From Gammaproteobacteria bacterium UBA3067 (GTDB taxonomy: Bacteria; Pseudomonadota; Gammaproteobacteria; Pseudomonadales; UBA3067): a DNA stretch of 5,423 nt. A program made the position numbers and the translations under genes. The notes under the pieces were generated by a model, which had not been told where the DNA came from, did no database searches, and saw only the letters and a list, made by a program, of their open reading frames with translations. Shown one piece after another: positions 1 through 5,423 of this stretch; the first letter of the stretch is position 1; each line of letters begins with the position of its first letter. Where the stretch lies: positions 5,451-10,873 of the forward strand of contig DFBZ01000047.1 of the NCBI GenBank assembly GCA_002366835.1, given 5' to 3'.

Positions 1-1507
1 CCTTCAACTGGGACTGTAACCATGCCTTACCGTTTTGATCGACTGAAGCAGGAATCTCATCCATTAAACTTACAAGGGCGTAAGCAGCCTCTTTATGGTT
101 TAAGTAAGTGTTTTCATACGCTGCCTTACGGTAGTAGGAAAGAGCATTTTCCACTTGATTCAACTGTGCGAGCAAATCAGCATATTGATAATAAACACCG
201 ACTACCCCAGCACTATCATCAAAATCTTCCATATAGTACTGATACCACTGCTTAGCCATCTGTACATTTTTAGTGGTGGCACCTTCGTCGACAGATCTTT
301 CGTCTTTTGTAAGCATGTGATAATGACTGGCAATGGCAAGACCATATTTCTCCAAAAGCGGTCTTAGAATATTTTTTCTAAGCCCCTCTCTACGCGGCAT
401 ATTTTCATCACTAGAACGATAGGCTAAATAGAAGGACTCAATGCTTTCGATAAATTTACTTTTAAAGCCACTTTCCTGCCAAATTTTAATACGCTCATTG
501 TGTGCATTAAAATAAAAAGAGCTGTCTGGGTGGGATGTCAAATATTGCGTATAGAGCATTGCGCTATCAAAATAACGCGCCTGCTGAAGAAATAGCAGTG
601 AGACCTCTTGATATATTCTAAATAAAAGAGCTTCGGAGGGGGCTTCCTGAAAATAATTCTCGATCGCATGTAGCTCACCATGCTTGGCAAAAGCGAGCGC
701 AATGGCTTTATGATACTCATCGGACTGTGCTTCGAAGAATTCTGGTTTCTCTCCCCCCACTTCGAGGGCGGAGATGGCAAGAAGATAGTCATCCACTGCT
801 TCGTAATAATATCGTTGTTTATATCGAGTCCAGCCTCTCTTAAATAAAGATCGCTGGTAAAAAACAGACCGCTGGGGTGAAAATATTACCGCAGAATAAG
901 CCATTTCCGCTCGCGGGTATTCGCCGTTCGCAAACGCCTGTTCTGCGATACGAAATTGCGCTTCGTTAAAATATCTTGATTTTGGAAAAGCATGAATCAG
1001 TTTCTCCAAATAATCAACGGACTGATGAATCTCACCCTTTTTTTCGGCTATATGTGCAAGACGATACAGAATTTCGTCATTGTTTTCGGATGTTGGAAAT
1101 TGGTACAACAATTCACGATAGAGCGCTTGCGACTTGTCTATCAATAGGGTGTTTTCCGCCTCTTCGCCCAAACTAGAGTCGAATTCTTCTACCCCCTGTT
1201 GCTGAACTAATTCTTGGCTCAGCTGGAGTTCGATGTCGGCCAAACGGCGAATGGCAACTTTGCGATGTACATCATCTTCCGGTGCGTATTTCACATACTG
1301 ATCATAGGCATACTGAACGTCAAGCGTGGACCTATGCGGCAAACCCGACTCCACTTTACGATTAAAGTCTTTTTCTGGGGCTTCGCTTTTCTCTTTGGCG
1401 AACTCTGAATCAAGATTCGCCAGAGTAATACGTTGTGGCTCACGGCTTACACATGCAGCAAGTCCAAGCAACATGACCAGAAAAGTGAATGCATACTTCC
1501 TTGCCAT
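1..1507 (-). CDS. TPR-rich outer-membrane lipoprotein, 3' end missing (partial)
   Basis: The frame starting with ATG at 1507 is open for 502 codons to the left edge with no stop, so the C-terminus lies outside. The N-terminus is a textbook lipoprotein signal: MARKY, a hydrophobic core (residues 6-18), then lipobox LAAC with Cys19 as the lipidated residue. Val at +2, not Asp, favours sorting to the outer membrane. The mature part is helical with TPR-like units at about residues 126-137, 146-178, 181-209 and 216-244 (for example YRELLYQFP and EAQFRIAEQAFANGEYPRAE), and again near 450-490 (ALSYYRKAAYEN). This looks like a scaffold for protein contacts in the periplasm; no catalytic motif is visible. 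The start overlaps the stop of the upstream TPR gene (TAATG). The nearest Shine-Dalgarno-like AGGA is 13 nt away, so translational coupling is likely. By general resemblance it could be a GltE/AglT-like or BamD/CpoB-like TPR protein; the family is not certain. The coding call is firm, the function is not. Confidence 0.85.
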   Translation of the reverse strand, partial: MARKYAFTFLVMLLGLAACVSREPQRITLANLDSEFAKEKSEAPEKDFNRKVESGLPHRSTLDVQYAYDQYVKYAPEDDVHRKVAIRRLADIELQLSQELVQQQGVEEFDSSLGEEAENTLLIDKSQALYRELLYQFPTSENNDEILYRLAHIAEKKGEIHQSVDYLEKLIHAFPKSRYFNEAQFRIAEQAFANGEYPRAEMAYSAVIFSPQRSVFYQRSLFKRGWTRYKQRYYYEAVDDYLLAISALEVGGEKPEFFEAQSDEYHKAIALAFAKHGELHAIENYFQEAPSEALLFRIYQEVSLLFLQQARYFDSAMLYTQYLTSHPDSSFYFNAHNERIKIWQESGFKSKFIESIESFYLAYRSSDENMPRREGLRKNILRPLLEKYGLAIASHYHMLTKDERSVDEGATTKNVQMAKQWYQYYMEDFDDSAGVVGVYYQYADLLAQLNQVENALSYYRKAAYENTYLNHKEAAYALVSLMDEIPASVDQNGKAWLQSQLK

Positions 1508-1509
1508 TA
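1505..1509 (-). promoter_or_regulatory. TAATG stop-start overlap coupling the two TPR genes
   Basis: Read on the minus strand, the stop TAA of the upstream TPR gene (1509-1507) shares its last A with the ATG of the lipoprotein gene (1507-1505). With only a weak, distant AGGA ahead of the ATG, the lipoprotein is probably translated by ribosomes that have just finished the first gene. This implies linked, near-equal expression of the two products. Confidence 0.75.
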
Positions 1510-3018
1510 TTTAACCAAGTTCCTATCCAGCAAGCGCGCTATCGCATAACGGCTTTGGTTCTCATAGCTAGCGATCGCAGTCCGATGAACCAGTAGTAGC
1601 TCTTCTGCTTGCTCTAAAAACAGCTTTTGGTATTGTTTGATCAATAAGCCCAGGGAGGCACCCGGATATTTTGTTATTCTAGCGGTATTAAAGTGGCTTT
1701 GTAGTTGCTCTAATGATTGATAGTCTTGGGCTGCAAACGAGTCACTATGTATGCTGATATCAAATAAAGCATCGAGTGCAGCAAGGTATTTTTTTTTATT
1801 ACTGACTGCCTGCATAAACTTAGAATCAAACTCGGTACTGGGCTCTGACAGTTCAGCCATAACCTTCGACCTCGACTGGTAATACAAAAGTGCTTTCCGG
1901 TACTCTTTAACTGCAGCTTGATCATCCCCACTCTGCTCTACGGTATAGGCATATAATAAGGGCGCTTCGTCAACCTCTAGGGTTTTATCGCTTTGACTCT
2001 TTAACAGCGACAATATTTTTTCAGCGTAAGCGAACTCCTCGGTACCCAGTGCCGAAAGCCCAAGCCCGAGCATCGCTCGCTGAAAAAATCGGCTATTTTT
2101 TTCTATATTCGAAAAGGCCTGTTTTGCATCACGATAGTATTCCCTTTCGAGCATTCCGTAACCCAGCACCAGGTAAGTGCGATTTACAAATTTCCGATTT
2201 TCATAATGATCCAAGTTTTCTAATAAGCTAGAAATAATTCTATAAGAGTCCGCCCACCAGCCTTGTCGAATCGAAACAATCGCCATATTTAGCTGCGCGT
2301 AATGATAAAATCTAGACTTCGGTTTTATCGCTTTATAAAAGCTTATTGCCTGGCGATGATTTTTTAGGCGCTGCTGAGTGACCCCCATCATTAAATTTGC
2401 GTGTTCTGCATGAAGCTCAGACCGAAGATGATTCCCTATGGCCAGATATTGATAAGCTTTATTCCATTCCCCCCGCGAAAAAAAATATTCTCCTGCATAG
2501 TAATTCCCTTGCGCAGTTAAACCTTGATCATTTTCAAGTTTAATGGCCTGCAAGAGTTCTGTCGCAGCCCAGTATAAATTATTGTCCAACAAATATTTCA
2601 AAAAAAAGAACACGTCAACATCATCATTATGCTGATGAAGAAGAGACTGGTTTTTTACTATTAAACTATTAGACTCAATACTAGAAGGAGATGAGGAAAC
2701 TGCCCGCTTAAGCGCTTTAAGGCTCTTGAACTTCACATCAGAAGTAGAGTGCTCAACAATGTACGTGTAAGCAAGCTTGCTAGTATTCTGTACCTGCACA
2801 GCAAGCTGGGAGGGAGTGGCAACACCTTGGGCGTCAGCAAGTACACAAGGTGAAAGCACACTCGCGCTGCATGCGAGAAGAAGCACAGCAGCTAAACGAT
2901 GACAACAAGCAGATAATAAAGTTAGCCTCAAGGTGGGAAGTAGTGCAAATAGAAACCTACTGACTGCTTGTACGATAAGGTCATCACTGGGGGAGATAAC
3001 GAATAAAACTTTAGCCAT
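1507..3018 (-). CDS. Exported TPR-repeat protein of unknown function
   Basis: About 503 residues from ATG 3018. The frame is also open to a TTG at 3051 (514 aa), and a TTG at 2931 would give a more compact signal peptide (MRLTLLSACCHRLAAVLLLA). None has a good Shine-Dalgarno site, so the start is unsettled. Counting from ATG 3018, a hydrophobic stretch at about 42-61 ends in VLA-DAQ, a plausible signal peptidase I site. LLAC at about 47-50 could instead act as a weak lipobox, so a second lipoprotein is possible. The mature part is made of degenerate TPR helices: about 173-192 (YYAGEYFFSRGEWNKAYQYL), 208-230 (MMGVTQQRLKNHRQAISFYK), 282-305, 309-340 and 354-380. It ends in a helical, possibly coiled-coil tail (about 445-503) rich in Q, E, L and R. 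No enzyme motif is seen, so a structural or adaptor role in the periplasm is inferred. It is coupled to the lipoprotein gene downstream and follows moaA by about 77 bp. A GltD-like role in an Agl/Glt-type envelope complex is one reading. Confidence 0.85.
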   Translation of the reverse strand: MAKVLFVISPSDDLIVQAVSRFLFALLPTLRLTLLSACCHRLAAVLLLACSASVLSPCVLADAQGVATPSQLAVQVQNTSKLAYTYIVEHSTSDVKFKSLKALKRAVSSSPSSIESNSLIVKNQSLLHQHNDDVDVFFFLKYLLDNNLYWAATELLQAIKLENDQGLTAQGNYYAGEYFFSRGEWNKAYQYLAIGNHLRSELHAEHANLMMGVTQQRLKNHRQAISFYKAIKPKSRFYHYAQLNMAIVSIRQGWWADSYRIISSLLENLDHYENRKFVNRTYLVLGYGMLEREYYRDAKQAFSNIEKNSRFFQRAMLGLGLSALGTEEFAYAEKILSLLKSQSDKTLEVDEAPLLYAYTVEQSGDDQAAVKEYRKALLYYQSRSKVMAELSEPSTEFDSKFMQAVSNKKKYLAALDALFDISIHSDSFAAQDYQSLEQLQSHFNTARITKYPGASLGLLIKQYQKLFLEQAEELLLVHRTAIASYENQSRYAIARLLDRNLVK

Positions 3019-3095
3019 GCTCAAATCAGTAATTCTCAAGCAAGCGCTCAATCGCGAGCCATATTCCGTTTCCGACCTCCGCCGTTACGCGACAT
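3019..3095 (-). other. Spacer between moaA and the TPR gene, with a 15-codon mini-ORF
   Basis: The stop of moaA is followed at once by ATG (TAAATG), opening a 15-codon ORF (3095-3048, MSRNGGGRKRNMARD) whose TGA overlaps the possible TTG start at 3051 of the TPR gene (TTGA). The only strong Shine-Dalgarno-like string here, GGAGG at 3080-3076, is 13 nt ahead of an in-frame ATG at 3062 in this mini-ORF, and 24 nt ahead of TTG 3051. The peptide is short and arginine-rich and may be chance. It could help ribosomes re-initiate into the TPR gene. No clear promoter or terminator hairpin is visible in the spacer, which favours read-through from moaA. Confidence 0.25.
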
Positions 3096-4100
3096 TTAAC
3101 CACCCGTCGCATTCATAAATCTCACTATTTTCGGCTCTTCCTCGTGATTAAAGTAGTGTCGCTCAGGCTTTAGCGACATGGCTTCAATTATCGCTTTTTT
3201 CAGCACCTTTATATCACCAGGGTGCCGCCTAACAATGGATTTCAAATCGATAGAGTGCTCATTACCGAGACAAAGAAGTAGTTGCCCCTCTGCCGTTACT
3301 CTTACTCGGTTACAGCTGCTGCAAAAATTGTCACTGTGGGGAGAAATAAAGCCAAAACGAATATTTTCTCCCTTTGCATAATAATAGCGTGCTGGGCCAC
3401 CACTGTTTTCAGACGAAGCGCTCAGTTCATAGAGACTAGAAAGGCGCTCCCTAATTTCTTCGCTGGAGATAAAACATTTATCACGCTCATGTTCATCGAT
3501 AAAGCCCACCGGCATTTCTTCAATAAATGTCAGGTCATGGCCGTTTTTAACTGCAAACTCCGCAAGGTCGAGTATTTCATCATCATTTCTCCCCTTCAAA
3601 ATCACACTATTAAGCTTAAGCTTATTAAAGCCAACATTTTTCGCAGCTTCTATGCCTTTTAGTACTTTATCTAGGTTTCCAGTACGGGTTATTTCCTTAA
3701 ACTTTTCTGGCTTAAGCGTATCCAAACTAATATTAATTCGATTTAATCCCGCTTGAAAAAGCGGTGTGGCCAGTTGAGAAAGTTGTGACCCATTTGATGT
3801 GAGCGAAAGCTCCTTTAAATCGGGTAGTTGCGATAAATTGCTCACCAATGACTGGATATTCCCCCGTATTAAAGGTTCACCACCGGTTAATCTGATTTTA
3901 TTGACGCCTAATTCAACAAATGCCCTGCAAACCAGGGCTATTTCTTCGAGAGTAAGGATTTCTTTACGTGGCACAAAGGTCATTTCTTCCGCCATGCAAT
4001 ATACGCAGCGAAAATCACAACGGTCTGTAACAGAGATTCGTAAATAAGTGACATGACGACCGAAACGATCCACCAATACACTTCCATCAGAGTTACCCAT
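3096..4100 (-). CDS. moaA: GTP 3',8-cyclase MoaA (radical SAM, molybdenum cofactor synthesis)
   Basis: 334 residues, the usual length for the family. MoaA is a cytoplasmic enzyme that converts GTP with S-adenosylmethionine into 3',8-cyclo-GTP, which MoaC turns into cyclic pyranopterin monophosphate. The N-terminal radical SAM cluster is C28-x3-C32-x2-C35 (CDFRCVYC), followed by the SAM-binding LTGGEP at 71-76 and the barrel strands NISLDT (123-128) and KLNSVI (162-167). The second [4Fe-4S] site, which binds GTP, has C260, C263 and C277 (FCSSCNRVRVT), with R265 and R267 matching the substrate-contacting arginines known in the family. The protein ends in the conserved Gly-Gly tail needed for activity. 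All key residues are present, so it should be functional. The start is fixed by AGGAGG 9 nt upstream and by a TAATG overlap with mazG. No other moa or moe gene is in the window, so MoaC and the rest must be encoded elsewhere. Confidence 0.97.
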   Translation of the reverse strand: MGNSDGSVLVDRFGRHVTYLRISVTDRCDFRCVYCMAEEMTFVPRKEILTLEEIALVCRAFVELGVNKIRLTGGEPLIRGNIQSLVSNLSQLPDLKELSLTSNGSQLSQLATPLFQAGLNRINISLDTLKPEKFKEITRTGNLDKVLKGIEAAKNVGFNKLKLNSVILKGRNDDEILDLAEFAVKNGHDLTFIEEMPVGFIDEHERDKCFISSEEIRERLSSLYELSASSENSGGPARYYYAKGENIRFGFISPHSDNFCSSCNRVRVTAEGQLLLCLGNEHSIDLKSIVRRHPGDIKVLKKAIIEAMSLKPERHYFNHEEEPKIVRFMNATGG

Positions 4101-4954
4101 TACTCAGAGCCTCCTGCAGAGGGGCTCTGGTATAGCTCAACCTTTGCTGTTTCCCAGAACTCATCCAGCTCCCGCAAACTATAATCACGCCAGTCTTTTT
4201 CGCTCGCAGCAACATAGCTTTCTATCAGCTTGAAGCGTGCTTCGAATTTTCTATTGGCCCGAACCAAGGCCATCTCGGGATCAATTTTTAGGAAGCGAGC
4301 AACGTTCATCGACGCGAACAAAAGGTCTCCAAATTCTTCCTCAATGGCTTCTGAAGAAGAATTCTCCGTATTTATTGCCTCTTTTAACTCTAGGGTTTCT
4401 TCTTCCACTTTTTCTAAAGCAGGTTGAATGTCAGGCCAATCAAAACCTACTGTGCGCGCTGCTTTTTGTAGCTTAATTGCTTTCTTCATTGGCGGAAGGC
4501 CCTTGGCAACCGCGCTTAATATACCCTCTTGCGTTGTTTCTGCCTTCTCACTTTTTTTAATGTTTTCCCAGACTTTTTCAACATCGCTGGATTTCTGTAT
4601 ATCTGAAACCTGACCAAAAGAATCTAGGTCGCCGCTTGAAAAAACATGAGGGTGCCGCCTGAGTAGCTTTTCATTGATTCCATCAGCGACATTATCAAAA
4701 GTGAATTGGTTTTTCTCTTCCGCCATTTGACAATAAAAGACTACCTGCAAGAGCAAATCGCCTAGCTCTTCCTTAAGGTGCGCAATATCCCCTCCTTCTA
4801 TAGCGTCAACGACTTCATAGGCTTCTTCGATAGTGTACGGGGCAATTGTTTTAGGCGTTTGCTCCAGATCCCAGGGGCAGCCATACGTTTCATGACGCAA
4901 GCAAGCCATAATCGTACGCAGTTTTTCTATAGGGGCTTGCGAATTTTCTTTCAT
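4100..4954 (-). CDS. mazG: Nucleoside triphosphate pyrophosphohydrolase MazG
   Basis: 284 residues, slightly longer than E. coli MazG (263). MazG is a cytoplasmic all-alpha enzyme that hydrolyses (d)NTPs to NMP and pyrophosphate, with Mg2+ held by acidic residues. Two tandem MazG domains are visible. The first has GCPWD (25-29), IAPYTIEEAYEV (37-48, with E43, E44, E47) and KEELGDLLLQVVF (61-73, with E63 and D66). RRHPHVF (99-105) follows. The second has LPPMKKAIKLQKAA (153-166), VGFDW (169-173), EEETLELKEA (184-193) and EEEFGDLLFASMNVARFL (205-222, with D210). Both EExxE...ExxD sets are intact, so both sites look competent. In E. coli MazG limits (p)ppGpp effects and is linked to mazEF; here it sits directly behind relA with no toxin-antitoxin between. 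The start is supported by GGAAGG 9 nt upstream, and the stop overlaps the moaA start by one base. Confidence 0.97.
   Translation of the reverse strand: MKENSQAPIEKLRTIMACLRHETYGCPWDLEQTPKTIAPYTIEEAYEVVDAIEGGDIAHLKEELGDLLLQVVFYCQMAEEKNQFTFDNVADGINEKLLRRHPHVFSSGDLDSFGQVSDIQKSSDVEKVWENIKKSEKAETTQEGILSAVAKGLPPMKKAIKLQKAARTVGFDWPDIQPALEKVEEETLELKEAINTENSSSEAIEEEFGDLLFASMNVARFLKIDPEMALVRANRKFEARFKLIESYVAASEKDWRDYSLRELDEFWETAKVELYQSPSAGGSE
4110..4115 (-). promoter_or_regulatory. Strong ribosome binding site of moaA inside the mazG 3' end
   Basis: AGGAGG on the minus strand lies 9 nt before the moaA ATG, within the last codons of mazG. It settles the moaA start at 4100 and lets moaA be initiated independently as well as by coupling through the TAATG overlap (4102-4098). 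Confidence 0.8.
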
Positions 4955-4963
4955 GGATTAGTA

Positions 4964-4969
4964 CCTTCC
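4964..4969 (-). promoter_or_regulatory. Ribosome binding site of mazG in the relA-mazG spacer
   Basis: GGAAGG on the minus strand lies 9 nt before the mazG ATG at 4954 and takes up part of the 26-bp relA-mazG spacer. The spacer is too short for a usual promoter and shows no terminator hairpin, so mazG is probably transcribed from relA or from a promoter inside relA. Confidence 0.7.
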
Positions 4970-4980
4970 ACTACCGATTT

Positions 4981-5423
4981 TTAAGAGTTAATTCTATTAA
5001 CCTCTATAATATTCGGAAGCTGGTTGATTTTTGCAAGAATACGGCTTAATTCGTTTATTCCACTCACCTCTAAAGTGAGTTTCATGTCAGCGGTACTATT
5101 ATTTCTATTAGATAAGGTATTCATCGCGGTCACATTAACGTGATATTTCGCTAATATTTCAGTGATATCTCTCAGCAAACCTCGCCGGTCAAATGAACTG
5201 ATATGTACATCTACAGGATAACATTGCTCTTGTTCATCATCTCCCCAGCTTACTTCTATAAATCGATCTCTGCCTTGCTTACTGAGCTGCTCTAGGTGAG
5301 CGCACTCTCGACTGTGCACCGTAACACCCCGGCCCAAGGTAACATACCCAACAATGGGCTCCCCAGGAACCGGCTTACAGCACTTGGCAATTTGGGTCAT
5401 CAAGTTACCCACGCCATCTATCA
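4981..5423 (-). CDS. relA: (p)ppGpp synthetase RelA, C-terminal part (5' end outside window)
   Basis: The last 147 residues of RelA; the frame is open through the right edge, and the GTG at 5412 is an internal valine (IDGVGNLM), not a start. RelA is the ribosome-bound GTP/GDP pyrophosphokinase of the stringent response. The part seen holds the regulatory end: the zinc-finger or conserved-cysteine domain (AKCCKPVPGEPIVGY, then GRGVTVHSREC) and a C-terminal ACT/RRM-type domain (DRRGLLRDITEILAKYHVNV). It aligns closely by eye with the C-terminus of E. coli RelA (VGNLMHHIARCCQPIPG, RSGLLRDITTILA). This region, rather than a SpoT ending, is supported by that likeness and by the adjacent mazG. The two cysteines matching E. 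coli C612 and C638 are kept, while the residue matching D637 is Glu. The synthetase and pseudo-hydrolase domains are outside, so RelA versus SpoT is not fully proven here. Confidence 0.93.
   Translation of the reverse strand, partial: IDGVGNLMTQIAKCCKPVPGEPIVGYVTLGRGVTVHSRECAHLEQLSKQGRDRFIEVSWGDDEQEQCYPVDVHISSFDRRGLLRDITEILAKYHVNVTAMNTLSNRNNSTADMKLTLEVSGINELSRILAKINQLPNIIEVNRINS

Noticed and set aside
538..792. 84-codon minus-strand ORF inside the lipoprotein gene
   Set aside because: It is an alternative frame within the long lipoprotein reading frame, with low-complexity content and no supporting ribosome site.
1710..1931. 73-codon minus-strand ORF inside the exported TPR gene
   Set aside because: It is an out-of-frame overlap with the TPR gene and has no motif or start signal of its own.
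3020..3051. Three direct TTGAG repeats (minus strand) near the start of the TPR gene as a possible operator
   Set aside because: The repeats are only five bases long, unevenly spaced (12 and 15 nt), and have no promoter beside them; chance is the simplest explanation.
3282..3662. 126-codon plus-strand ORF
   Set aside because: It lies fully antisense to moaA, whose conserved motifs cover the same bases; it has no recognisable domain and is a frame shadow. The same holds for the other short plus-strand ORFs opposite mazG, the TPR genes and the lipoprotein gene.
3219..4660. 12-base repeat AGGGTGCCGCCT at 3219-3230 and 4649-4660
   Set aside because: Both copies encode Arg-Arg-His-Pro in moaA and mazG. 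The mazG copy is a conserved family motif, and the match looks like chance codon identity rather than a repeat element.
4955..4980. Possible terminator or promoter between relA and mazG
   Set aside because: The 26-bp spacer has no inverted repeat with a T-run and no room for -35 and -10 boxes; it is mostly the mazG ribosome binding site.
4981..5412. A separate 143-residue ACT-domain protein starting at GTG 5412
   Set aside because: The frame continues upstream to the window edge and the residues match the middle of the RelA C-terminal region, so the GTG is an internal valine.

Overview
All genes in this window lie on the minus strand and are packed head to tail, so it reads from the right edge to the left: relA (3' end) - mazG - moaA - exported TPR protein - TPR lipoprotein (5' part, running off the left edge). 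Essentially every base is coding. The only gaps are about 26 bp (relA/mazG) and about 77 bp (moaA/TPR). Two junctions (mazG/moaA and TPR/TPR lipoprotein) are TAATG stop-start overlaps. No tRNA, rRNA, CRISPR array, insertion sequence or convincing terminator was seen.

Organism: a Gram-negative bacterium, most likely a gammaproteobacterium with moderately AT-leaning DNA. The reasons are a RelA C-terminus that aligns closely by eye with the E. coli protein, the relA-mazG neighbourhood typical of that class, a two-domain MazG of the E. coli type, and a lipobox protein with an outer-membrane-type residue after the cysteine. The Cellvibrio/Saccharophagus/Teredinibacter/Marinobacter area is plausible, but this is a guess.

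Right part (about 3096-5423): housekeeping genes. RelA makes (p)ppGpp on starved ribosomes, MazG hydrolyses nucleoside triphosphates (in E. coli it is tied to (p)ppGpp and mazEF control), and MoaA carries out the first radical-SAM step of molybdenum cofactor synthesis from GTP. All three act on guanine nucleotides, but the shared location may simply reflect operon packing. The mazEF toxin-antitoxin pair that separates relA and mazG in E. coli K-12 is absent.

Left part (1 to about 3018): two genes for exported, helical-repeat (TPR) proteins, one periplasmic or membrane-attached and one a clear lipoprotein. The lipoprotein frame is open over the whole stretch 1-1507 without a stop, and it continues outside the window. 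A translationally coupled pair of a secreted TPR protein and a TPR lipoprotein resembles the GltD/GltE-like components of Agl/Glt-type trans-envelope machines (TolQR/ExbBD-like motor plus TPR and AgmX/PglI-type proteins). If so, the motor genes should lie just beyond the left edge. This is the most interesting lead here, but it is inference: nothing inside the window proves a motor.
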